Assembly: GCA_902825985.1 (NCBI GenBank)
Contig: CADEDC010000023.1
Coordinates: 1-61,683 of the forward strand
DNA from: an uncultured Acidobacteriota bacterium
GTDB taxonomy: Bacteria; Acidobacteriota; Vicinamibacteria; Vicinamibacterales; CAVVIG01
DNA length: 61,683 nt
Reading direction: 5' to 3'
Each line of letters begins with the position of its first letter. Within the stretch, counting starts at the first letter, position 1. Shown here in pieces: positions 27,129-34,141 of this stretch. The translations under genes and the position numbers were made by a program. Under the pieces are notes generated by a model, which had not been told where the DNA came from, searched no databases, and saw only the letters and a list, made by a program, of their open reading frames with translations.

Positions 27129-27809
27129 TCACGCGATCCGCTGGATTGCCGGCGGGTCGTCGCCGGTCAGCCGGTACTCGAAGTGGCCGGCGACGCGGAC
27201 ATCGGTGACGAGCTGCGGACGGAAGCAGGCGATGCACGTCCCGCCGGGCCGGCGCACGCTCCTGTAGACGATGCCGTTGGCGCCCGACTGCCGGAGCTCG
27301 GCCGCGGTGCGCTGCGACCGGTCGTAGCTGTCGGCTGCATGCAGCGGCCTGAACTCGCGGCGGTCGTCGCGGATGTCGTGGAAGGCGCCGGTGAACGTCG
27401 CCACGTACTCCCGCATCTCGAGCCGGGCATCGGTGACGCCCACTTCGGCGAGCTCGCGCCGGCGATGGTAAAGCACTTCGGTGTGCGCCGTGTCGAGGGT
27501 GAACGACGCGTACCACGCGCCGCGGGTCGCGTCGTTGAAGCGGCCGCCGCCGGGACGGGGATGGCAGAACGCCGCCATCACCACCGATGCGAGCGGCACG
27601 CCGACCACCCACTCGTCGCGCGGCACGCGCAACAGGACGCCGAGCTCGGTCGAAATGCGATCGTTGGTCCACCCTTCGAGCTCGAACACCGCGTCGAGAT
27701 CGTCGGGCGATGCCACGCGATCGAGGATCCCTTCCGACGGATAGCGCGTGGCGATCAGCCGGTGCGTCACGCGATGACGCAGCCGGGACACCGGGATGGC
27801 GGCGCTCAT
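27129..27809 (-). CDS. RES-domain toxin (NAD+ phosphorylase / ADP-ribosyltransferase family)
   Basis: A 226-residue RES-domain protein. The family toxins (MbcT, ParT, Res) either break down NAD+ with phosphate or ADP-ribosylate targets. Conserved features are the Arg-rich start (SRLRHRVTHRLIATRYPSEG), the GGRFNDATRGAWYASFTLDTAHTE block that gives the RES family its name pattern of Arg, Glu and Ser, and TGIVYRS-like NGIVYRSVRRPGGTC. The ATG overlaps the stop of the antitoxin gene as ATGA, so the toxin is made by coupled translation after the antitoxin. It is a complete gene. Confidence 0.88.
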   Translation of the reverse strand: MSAAIPVSRLRHRVTHRLIATRYPSEGILDRVASPDDLDAVFELEGWTNDRISTELGVLLRVPRDEWVVGVPLASVVMAAFCHPRPGGGRFNDATRGAWYASFTLDTAHTEVLYHRRRELAEVGVTDARLEMREYVATFTGAFHDIRDDRREFRPLHAADSYDRSQRTAAELRQSGANGIVYRSVRRPGGTCIACFRPQLVTDVRVAGHFEYRLTGDDPPAIQRIA

Positions 27810-28267
27810 CCGCGGCGGGCGTCCAGCAGCCGACGCACCTGGTAGAGCCCGTCGATGCCGCCGTCGATCATCAGCGCGAGCGCCGGATTGCCGCCGAACA
27901 ACCCGTGCGCGTTCGGCAGCTTCACCCAGCGATTGGCCAGCCCGGCGTCCGGATAGAGGACGTGCAACGCCTTGTAGATGCCGAGGATCAGGGACAGGCG
28001 GGTCAGCGTGTCGAACGACAGCGTGCCGATGGTGCCGGCGCGGTAGTTGTAGAACGTCGAGGTGGCCGGCCAGCCGAGCAGGCCGCGCTGCTCGTCGATG
28101 GACAGCTGCCAGGCGGCCGCGATGTTGAAGAAGGTGCGGACGGCCGGCCCCGACAGGCGCTTGCGGACGACCGGTGACTGGCGGTCTGCCGGCACCGCCG
28201 CGTCGCCGGCGGTGACGGCGGCGGCCGGCCGTGCCGCCCTCGTGGGGCGCGCGGGACGATTCCACAT
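27806..28267 (-). CDS. Xre/MbcA/ParS-type antitoxin
   Basis: A 153-residue antitoxin that should bind and silence the RES toxin and repress its own promoter. An N-terminal basic, Ala-rich tail (1-40) precedes an Xre-like helix-turn-helix (about 44-75, with WQLSIDEQRGLLGWPATSTFYNYRAG), then the MbcA/ParS toxin-binding domain (about 80-150, ending GLYQVRRLLDARRG) with the typical LFGGNPALALMIDGG. The ATG lies inside an AT-rich palindrome cluster that is a good operator. No ribosome-binding site precedes it, so the transcript may be leaderless or the start slightly later. Confidence 0.87.
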   Translation of the reverse strand: MWNRPARPTRAARPAAAVTAGDAAVPADRQSPVVRKRLSGPAVRTFFNIAAAWQLSIDEQRGLLGWPATSTFYNYRAGTIGTLSFDTLTRLSLILGIYKALHVLYPDAGLANRWVKLPNAHGLFGGNPALALMIDGGIDGLYQVRRLLDARRG

Positions 28268-28293
28268 ATGGTCATGCTATTCCATATTTGGAA
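28262..28293 (-). promoter_or_regulatory. probable autoregulatory operator of the RES/Xre module
   Basis: Two AT-rich sites, CCACATATGG (28262-28271) and the perfect palindrome TTCCATATTTGGAA (28280-28293), lie with centres 20 bp apart in very GC-rich DNA at the antitoxin start codon. Two turns of helix between them fits cooperative binding by the Xre dimer. Confidence 0.6.
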
Positions 28294-28377
28294 CCACGAC
28301 AAGCGGCCGGGCCGGACGGGGAGTCGGCCCGGCTCGCCGCCGCCCGGCGCCGGCGCGGCGACGACGCCGGCGCGGCG

Positions 28378-29493
28378 CTACCGGGCCCGCAGGCCGCGGC
28401 GTGAGTAGATGAGATCGCCGTAGGTGCTGTAACGGCCGCTCGCCACGCCCGACGCCAGCTCGTCGATCCGCTGGACCTCCGAGACGCTGGGGCCGCCACG
28501 GAAGATCGAGCGGATCAGCAGGGCCCCGGGCGTGCGTGGAACGCTGTTGAGGTTGCGGATGAACGGATCGAACCGGCCGTCGCGGAACAGGTAGTCCTCG
28601 GCATTCGACACGTAGATGACCGAGAGCGACTGCCCGGTCGCCTTCATCTCCGTGCCGATCGCCCGCAACGCGCGTGGACCGCTCAGGTCGCCGACGACCG
28701 GCACGATGGCGTCGCGACCGTGCAGCTCGCGGATGAACGCGTAGGCGGCCTCGCTGTCCATGTAGCTCCAGCGCTGTCCGGCGCGATCGGTCGCCATCAG
28801 CAAGCGGCGCAGCGTCGGGTAGAAGCCGTTCGGGCCGCGCCGATGCGAGCGGAACTGCAGGTCGAGCCCCTCCTCGATGAAGGCGCCGTGGAACCGGTCG
28901 ATGGTGTCGAGGTCCTCCGCCGACAACGCCATGCCGTAACCGCGCAGGCGGGTCTCGATCTGCGCGCGCAGCGCCGCACGGTCGCTGCGCCCGGCGCCGT
29001 CGACCCATCGAATGACCTCCGGCAGGGCGAGGTCTTTCGGCGTCCCGGACGGCGGCGCCCGGCCGGTGAGCAGGCTGAGATATTCGACGCGCGTCGGCGC
29101 CATCTCGAACATCGCTTTGAACAGCAGGTGCAGCAGCAGATTGTCGCGTCGGATGTCGATCAGGTAGGCGACGGCCGGCCTGACGCGCGCGATGTACGAG
29201 TAGTTCTGATCGGGGCCCACCCCGATGTAGGCGCCGCCCGTCAGGCCGCTCTGATTCAGCGATGGGACGACGTGCAGGTAGGAGGCCTCGTTGGAGATCA
29301 GGTTGTCGGTGTCGAAGTAGCCGTCCGGCTCCGACAGCGTGTCGATACGGTCGGCGAACGACGGCGCGCGTTCACCGCGCAGCGGCAGGGCGACGGCCAG
29401 GGTGCCGAGGAGTATCGCCAGGCCGCACCACGCGAGGCGCCGGATCCAGTCGCGCACGAGGCTCAGTATCGCCGAGCGGCCGCGGGTCATCAA
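28378..29493 (-). CDS. hypothetical membrane-anchored protein
   Basis: A 371-residue protein with one N-terminal transmembrane segment (about 22-41, LAWCGLAILLGTLAVALPL) and a large soluble domain I cannot name. The motifs DNLISNEASYLHVVPSL, YIGVGPDQNYSYIARVRPAVAYLIDIRRDNLLLHLL, and, near the C-terminus, SVIYVSNAEDYLFRDGRF and SIFRGG look like a Rossmann-type fold similar to some methyltransferases. From memory these resemble the LIC_10091 family, whose function is unknown. It stands alone, with the RES/Xre module behind it and a DinB remnant in front. Start ATG-ATG at 29493 gives a good anchor. Confidence 0.7.
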   Translation of the reverse strand: MMTRGRSAILSLVRDWIRRLAWCGLAILLGTLAVALPLRGERAPSFADRIDTLSEPDGYFDTDNLISNEASYLHVVPSLNQSGLTGGAYIGVGPDQNYSYIARVRPAVAYLIDIRRDNLLLHLLFKAMFEMAPTRVEYLSLLTGRAPPSGTPKDLALPEVIRWVDGAGRSDRAALRAQIETRLRGYGMALSAEDLDTIDRFHGAFIEEGLDLQFRSHRRGPNGFYPTLRRLLMATDRAGQRWSYMDSEAAYAFIRELHGRDAIVPVVGDLSGPRALRAIGTEMKATGQSLSVIYVSNAEDYLFRDGRFDPFIRNLNSVPRTPGALLIRSIFRGGPSVSEVQRIDELASGVASGRYSTYGDLIYSRRGLRAR

Positions 29494-29642
29494 CAGGCAT
29501 CGCGACCCGACCGGCGAGGTCGCCGCGCCGGCCGCCGCGGCGCGGTGACCCGGCCCGCCCGAGCAGCGCCTCGAGCCGGCCGAGCGCCTGCCGTCATCCG
29601 GCCCGGTGATCGTTCACGCGCCTCGGCCGGCGGCGCGCCATC

Positions 29643-29750
29643 ATGCTGAACCACTGGTACCACTACCGCGGCCAGCTCACCGTCTACCTGCGCCAGCTCG
29701 ACGTGCCGCTGCCGTCGAACTACGGACCGAGCGCCGACGAGAGTCCGTTC
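29643..29750 (+). pseudogene. C-terminal remnant of a DinB-family protein
   Basis: This frame encodes NHWYHYRGQLTVYLRQLDVP followed by a SNYGPSADESPF end, which matches the conserved C-terminus of DinB/YfiT-type metalloproteins (the HxxHHRGQL metal helix and the YGPSADE ending). A TGA at 29607-29609 closes the frame upstream, and no N-terminal three-helix part exists in the preceding bases. The third metal His is replaced by Tyr. The frame runs on to 29906 past the expected end in unrelated sequence. It is the only content I find in the 303-bp gap from 29494 to 29796. Confidence 0.7.
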
Positions 29751-29796
29751 CAGTCACCGGCCGCCCGGCCGGGTCCATGCGCTACGATCAGCGCAC

Positions 29797-30099
29797 ATGC
29801 GGTCCCGTTCCCTTCGTCTTCTGGTTGGCGTGGTGGCGTTCTTCGCTCCGACGGCGCTGGCGCTGTATGCGATTCCGCTCGACCGCGCCGCCGCCGCCGA
29901 CACTGACGGCGCCACCCTGCTCGTGCTCGCCGGCATCGTCAGCGTGCTGATCGGTGCGACGGTGCCGGCGGCCCTGCTGCTGAAGAGCGGGCTGCCGCCG
30001 AACACCCGCGTCGGCCTGGCCATCGTCGCGGTGGCGATGCTCATCTCGCAGTGCGTGAGCATCACCTATGTCGTCGTGATGCGCGGCACTACCCTGTGA
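29797..30099 (+). CDS. small hypothetical membrane protein
   Basis: A 100-residue protein with three hydrophobic segments at about 8-28, 38-60 and 72-95. It has no family I recognise. A TACGAT box lies a few bases upstream and could serve as -10. The gene overlaps the tail of the DinB-remnant frame and ends 27 bases before the metallo-beta-lactamase-like gene on the other strand. Confidence 0.6.
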   Translation: MRSRSLRLLVGVVAFFAPTALALYAIPLDRAAAADTDGATLLVLAGIVSVLIGATVPAALLLKSGLPPNTRVGLAIVAVAMLISQCVSITYVVVMRGTTL

Positions 30100-30126
30100 G
30101 ACGGCTCCCGTACGGGCCGGTTGGCG

Positions 30127-31065
30127 TCAGCGGCCCTGGGCCGCGGCGCGATCCCGGGCGAGCTGCGCCTGGTAGGTCTGCTCGAGCTTGAGCACCGACT
30201 CCATGAAGAAGGCCGGGGCGACGAAGCGCTCCGGGTCGTACGGGTCGCCCGGCGTGTACTTCTCGTGCAGCTTGATCTGGGAGGCGTGCGAGGCCAGGAA
30301 CACGTCGATCTTGAGCTCCTTCTGCGCGTTGAAGGTCCGGGCGTAGTCGGCGGCGATGTCGGGATAGCCCGGCATGCCGGTAAGGGTGACGCCCGGGTTG
30401 ATCGATCCCATGTTGGCGATGATCACGCGATAGGTCTTGCCGCTGTCTCGGACATCGAAGGTGAAGCTCGTCGCGCCGCGCGTATGCCCGGCATGCAGGT
30501 GGGTCGTCAGCGTCACGTCGCCGACCGAGATCGTCTCGTTGTCCTTGAACGTGCGGTCGACCTCGACCGGCGGAAAGTGCATGTCCGGCGACTTGCCGAA
30601 GCGGAAATCGGTGCGGCCGCCGCTTTCCAGCAGCTCCTTCTCGCGCTCGGCGACGACGACCCGCGCACCGGTCATCTTCTTGAGTTCGGCGAGCCCGGCG
30701 GCGTGATCGATGTGTCCGTGCGTGGCGGTCAGGATCTTGACGTCGCTCATCTTGAACCCGAGCGACTCGACCCCCTTCCTGATCTTCTGGGCGGTATCGC
30801 CGACACCGGTGTTGATCAGGATGTGCCCCTGCGGAGAGGTGATGAGATAGGTCGAGAGGTCGTAGCTGCCGACCCAATAGACGTTGCCGATCATCCGGAA
30901 CGGCGGGTACTCACGGGTCCACTCGTCGTTGTCGGTGATACTGACCGCCGGCGGCGCCGGCTTCCGGGTCGCCGCGTTCTGTGCCGCCGCCGACGAGGAC
31001 AGCCAGGCGACTGCCGTCGCCGCCAGCGCACACACCAGGACCTGGGATGATGGACGCAGTCGCAT
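30127..31065 (-). CDS. exported subclass B3-like metallo-beta-lactamase-fold hydrolase
   Basis: A 312-residue periplasmic protein with a signal peptide to about residue 29. The zinc sites follow the B3 pattern: HGHIDH at 116-121, His194 (HLHAGHTRGAT), and a His at 260 or 267 in ASHASQIKLHEKY. The GHTRG line and the LHEKY block are the ones seen in B3 enzymes such as THIN-B and in related environmental proteins. Many family members in soil bacteria hydrolyse beta-lactams, but others are lactonases or of unknown role, and no resistance-gene context is present here. An array of 8-bp repeats lies 24 bases upstream of its start. Confidence 0.83.
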   Translation of the reverse strand: MRLRPSSQVLVCALAATAVAWLSSSAAAQNAATRKPAPPAVSITDNDEWTREYPPFRMIGNVYWVGSYDLSTYLITSPQGHILINTGVGDTAQKIRKGVESLGFKMSDVKILTATHGHIDHAAGLAELKKMTGARVVVAEREKELLESGGRTDFRFGKSPDMHFPPVEVDRTFKDNETISVGDVTLTTHLHAGHTRGATSFTFDVRDSGKTYRVIIANMGSINPGVTLTGMPGYPDIAADYARTFNAQKELKIDVFLASHASQIKLHEKYTPGDPYDPERFVAPAFFMESVLKLEQTYQAQLARDRAAAQGR

Positions 31066-31088
31066 GCCAGCGATTGTCCCACACTCCG

Positions 31089-31185
31089 GTTCGCGGGTTC
31101 GCGGGTTCGCGGGTTCAAAGGTTCGCGGGTTCGCGGGTTCGCAGGTTCGCAGGTTCAAAGGTTCGCGGGTTCGCGGGTTCCGCGG
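31089..31185. repeat. 8-bp tandem repeat array (GTTCGCGG) with a 40-bp higher-order pattern
   Basis: Eleven units of 8 bp plus a degenerate twelfth. Most are GTTCGCGG, two are GTTCGCAG (units 7 and 8), and two are GTTCAAAG (units 4 and 9), so the odd unit recurs every 40 bp. It sits between two genes on the minus strand, in the leader or promoter of the metallo-beta-lactamase-like gene. Confidence 0.9.
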
Positions 31186-31202
31186 GCTGCCAATCCGGTT
31201 CA

Positions 31203-31787
31203 CTAGCGCCCGAGCGGCGGCACGGATCGACGGCGCAGCAGCGGCTCGAGGTAGGGCCAGACGGTCTCGGCAATCCGGCGGGCACCGGCGGCGTTCGGAT
31301 GGATGCCGTCGGGCCCATTCATCTCCGACACCAGCGCCACTCCCTGCAACAGGAACGGGACGAGCGGGACGTCGAAGCGCCGGGCGAGACGCGGGTACAG
31401 GTAGTGGAACTGCAGCGTGTAGTCGACCGATCGGGTCGGCGGCGTCTCCATACCGCACAGCAGCACGCCGACGGCGCGGTGCTGCGCCCGCTCGATGATG
31501 TGCGCCAGGTTGTCTTCGACGGTCGCGAGCGGCACGCCACGCAGGCCGTCGTTGGCGCCGAGCTCCAGCACCAGCAGGCCGACGTCGTCGCGCAGCAGCG
31601 CGGCCAGGCGCAGCAGGCCGCCGGACGTCGTGTCGCCGTTGACGCCGGCGTTGGTGACGGTCCACGGCAGCCGTTCGCGACCAATCCGCGCCTCGAGCAG
31701 CGCCGGAAAGCTCTCCGCGCGCGACGGCGATATCGCGAGACTGTCGCCGAGCACGACGACCCGCCGCGCCGATCCAGCTGGCGTCAC
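31203..31787 (-). CDS. GDSL/SGNH-family arylesterase (TesA-like)
   Basis: A 194-residue hydrolase. Block I has the nucleophile Ser16 in VVVLGDSLAIS, block II the Gly in NAGVNGDTTSGGLLRL, block III the Asn in LELGANDGLRG, and block V the Asp/His pair in GPDGIHPNAAGARRIA. This is the TesA/arylesterase pattern for short acyl esters or thioesters. There is no signal peptide, so it is probably cytoplasmic, unlike E. coli TesA. It is 48 bases downstream of the slipin gene on the same strand and just upstream of the repeat array. Confidence 0.9.
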   Translation of the reverse strand: MTPAGSARRVVVLGDSLAISPSRAESFPALLEARIGRERLPWTVTNAGVNGDTTSGGLLRLAALLRDDVGLLVLELGANDGLRGVPLATVEDNLAHIIERAQHRAVGVLLCGMETPPTRSVDYTLQFHYLYPRLARRFDVPLVPFLLQGVALVSEMNGPDGIHPNAAGARRIAETVWPYLEPLLRRRSVPPLGR

Positions 31788-31835
31788 CCCACCCTCCCCA
31801 TCCCGCGGGGCCGGGTGCAGAAGCGGTGCCGCCGG

Positions 31836-32600
31836 CTACCCTTTCGCGCCGCCCACCTTTCCCGCCAGCATGCTGAACAGGTCGATCGGCAGCGGGAAGA
31901 TGATGGTCGAGTTCTGCTCGGCGGCAATCTCGTTCAGCGTCTGCAGATACCGCAGCGTCATCGCGCCAGGCTCGGTCGCAATCACCGCCGCCGCCTGCGA
32001 CAGCTTGGCCGACGCCACGAGCTCCCCTTCGGCGTGGATGATCTTCGCCCGCTTCTCGCGCTCCGCCTCGGCCTGGCGCGCCATCGCCCGGCGCATGTCC
32101 TCCGGCAGATCGACGTGCTTCACCTCGACCGCGGACACCTTGATGCCCCAGGGGTCGGTCTGGCTGTCGAGAATCCGCTGCAGGTCCTGATTCAGCCGCT
32201 CGCGCGAGGCCAGCAGGTCGTCGAGCTCCGCCTGCCCGAGGACGCTGCGCAGCGTCGTCTGCGCCAGCTGCGACGTGGCGTACGCATAGTTCTCGACGTC
32301 GACGATGGCGCGGCGCGGATCCACGACGCGCGAGTAGACGACGGCGTTGACCTTCACCGACACGTTGTCGCGGGTGATGATGTCCTGCGTCGGCACGTCG
32401 TGCACCGCGGTGCGCAGGCTCACGCGCACCATGGTGTCGATCGGCCGCAGGACGAAGACGACGCCCGGGCCCTTCGGCTGCGGCAGCAGCTTGCCGAGGC
32501 GAAAGACGACGCCGCGCTCGTACTCGTTGAGGACGTGGATCGAGCTGAACAGGTACATGACGATGGCGACAACGACGATCAGCACGGGTGATATGGTCAC
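31836..32600 (-). CDS. slipin (stomatin/SPFH-domain membrane protein)
   Basis: A 254-residue SPFH protein with one N-terminal membrane segment (about 5-22) and the band-7 domain (about 25-190, starting [22 protein letters not shown]). The line [25 protein letters not shown] and the ALL-type helix with [25 protein letters not shown] are typical. Slipins build membrane microdomains, and their partner NfeD protease is encoded immediately upstream with only one base between the genes. The pair forms a membrane-protein quality-control or lipid-domain complex. Confidence 0.93.
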   Translation of the reverse strand: MTISPVLIVVVAIVMYLFSSIHVLNEYERGVVFRLGKLLPQPKGPGVVFVLRPIDTMVRVSLRTAVHDVPTQDIITRDNVSVKVNAVVYSRVVDPRRAIVDVENYAYATSQLAQTTLRSVLGQAELDDLLASRERLNQDLQRILDSQTDPWGIKVSAVEVKHVDLPEDMRRAMARQAEAEREKRAKIIHAEGELVASAKLSQAAAVIATEPGAMTLRYLQTLNEIAAEQNSTIIFPLPIDLFSMLAGKVGGAKG

Positions 32601-32601
32601 G

Positions 32602-33978
32602 TCAGCTCTCCTCGGCGCCGTCGGCGTCCGCCGCCACGACGCGAACGGTCAGGCCGTCGACCGCGGTGATTGTCAGGCGGCGGCCGGCCGCAATCGGTGT
32701 CTCGCTGGCGGCGCGCCAGATCTCGCCGCGGGCGTGAATCTGCCCGGTGGCGCCCTCGTCGATCGACGTCAGGGCGATCGCCGGCAAGCCGACCATCGCC
32801 TCGACGCCGGTGGCGGCGCGCTGCTGGTGGGCCTTGAGCGCCAGGCGTCCGAGCCCCAGGAACCCGCCGGCGATCAGCAGCACGACCGGAACGATCACGG
32901 CATAGCTGACGCGGACCCCAGGCACCTCGCGCGTGATCATCACCGAGCCGATCAGCAGCGCGATGGCGCCGCCGATGCCGAGTGCGCCGAAGCTCGGGAC
33001 GTTCAGCTCGAGAACCAGCAGGCCGATGCCGAAGGCGATGAGGAGCAGTCCGGCGGCGTTCACCGGAATCAGCTGGAACGCGAAGAACGCCAGCAGCAGA
33101 CACAGGCCGCCGGCGACGCCTGGCAGAATCGCACCGGGATTCCACAGCTCGACAACCAGCCCGAGCGACCCGAGGGTCAACAGCAGATAGGCAATCTGCG
33201 GGTGCGCGATCGCGCTGAGGAATTGCTGACGCCGTGACATCTCGACCACGTCGCGCTCGAGCCCCGCGGTCGCGAGCGTGACGCGCGACCCGTCGAAGCG
33301 CGTCACGGTGCGGCCGTCGAGCTGCCGCAGCACGTCGTCCACATCGGTCGCGACGAAGTCGATCAGCGGCGGGTCGGCCGCCAGGGCTTCGCGCTCGGTG
33401 AACGCCCGGCTCTCGGTCACCGCCTCGGCGGCGAGGGTTGCATTGCGGCCGCGCGTCTGCGCCAGCGTCCGCGCGTAGGCCGCCGCATCCTCCGCCGCCT
33501 TCTTCGCCATCGTCGCGTCGCCACCCGCTTCACCGCCGGTGGCCGACACCGGGGTCGCGGCGCCGATGTGGGTGCCTGGCGCCATGACGGCAACGTCGGC
33601 GGCGACGGTGAGCAGGAATCCCGCCGACGCGGCACGGGTACCGGACGGCGCGATGAACACGACAACCGGCGTCTTCGCGGCGATCATGCGCGACACCATC
33701 GTGCGCGTCGACTCCAGCAGGCCGCCGGGCGTGCGCAGCAGGAGGATCACCAGGCGGGCGCCGGTGGTGTCGGCGCGTTCGATGATCTCGTCGAAGAATT
33801 CGGCAGACACCGGGTGGATGATGCCGTCGTACTGGGCGACGACCACGGTGGGTGCATCGGCACGCGGCGATGGCGACGGGGCTGCCGACTGCGCGACCGC
33901 ACGGGACGCCGCGACAGCCGCGAGCACCGCGCCGACGGCAACGAACCGCGTGAGACGATGGCGCGCGTCTCTCACCAC
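32602..33978 (-). CDS. NfeD-family membrane serine protease (slipin partner)
   Basis: A 458-residue NfeD protein of the long form. A signal peptide is followed by a ClpP/SppA-like protease domain (about 40-230), with the catalytic Ser in [16 protein letters not shown] and the candidate Lys in [18 protein letters not shown]. Four membrane helices (about 240-370, in [28 protein letters not shown]) and a C-terminal OB-fold NfeD domain (about 390-455) follow. It precedes the slipin gene by one base. Members cut stomatin-like partners at their C-terminus. The first 30 codons encode the signal peptide. Confidence 0.9.
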   Translation of the reverse strand: MVRDARHRLTRFVAVGAVLAAVAASRAVAQSAAPSPSPRADAPTVVVAQYDGIIHPVSAEFFDEIIERADTTGARLVILLLRTPGGLLESTRTMVSRMIAAKTPVVVFIAPSGTRAASAGFLLTVAADVAVMAPGTHIGAATPVSATGGEAGGDATMAKKAAEDAAAYARTLAQTRGRNATLAAEAVTESRAFTEREALAADPPLIDFVATDVDDVLRQLDGRTVTRFDGSRVTLATAGLERDVVEMSRRQQFLSAIAHPQIAYLLLTLGSLGLVVELWNPGAILPGVAGGLCLLLAFFAFQLIPVNAAGLLLIAFGIGLLVLELNVPSFGALGIGGAIALLIGSVMITREVPGVRVSYAVIVPVVLLIAGGFLGLGRLALKAHQQRAATGVEAMVGLPAIALTSIDEGATGQIHARGEIWRAASETPIAAGRRLTITAVDGLTVRVVAADADGAEES

Positions 33979-34050
33979 AGCGCGATCTTAGACCACCGGC
34001 CACGGACCAGCTGGTCCGGTCCTCCGGAAGTCCGGCCCTCCAAACGGAGG

Positions 34051-34081
34051 GACCTCATCCACAGGACGACCTCATCCACAG
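34051..34081. repeat. 14-bp direct repeat upstream of the hybrid kinase
   Basis: GACCTCATCCACAG occurs at 34051-34064 and again at 34068-34081, a 17-bp period. It lies about 60 bases before the kinase start. The core TCATCCACA is one base off a DnaA box. A short inverted repeat CCTCCG/CGGAGG (34021-34026 and 34045-34050) flanks it. Confidence 0.6.
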
Positions 34082-34141
34082 ATTGCGTGCCACAGGTGGC
34101 TCGCGACGTGGCAGTATCGGGCGTTGACGCACCACCGTCCG

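Noticed and set aside
31089..31185. Repeat array considered as a CRISPR
   Set aside because: Units are 8 bp with no spacers between them and no cas gene is present; it is a simple tandem repeat.
34056..34081. TCATCCACA pair considered as DnaA boxes of an origin
   Set aside because: There are only two imperfect copies, no dnaA, dnaN or AT-rich unwinding region, and the site lies between a protease gene and a kinase gene.
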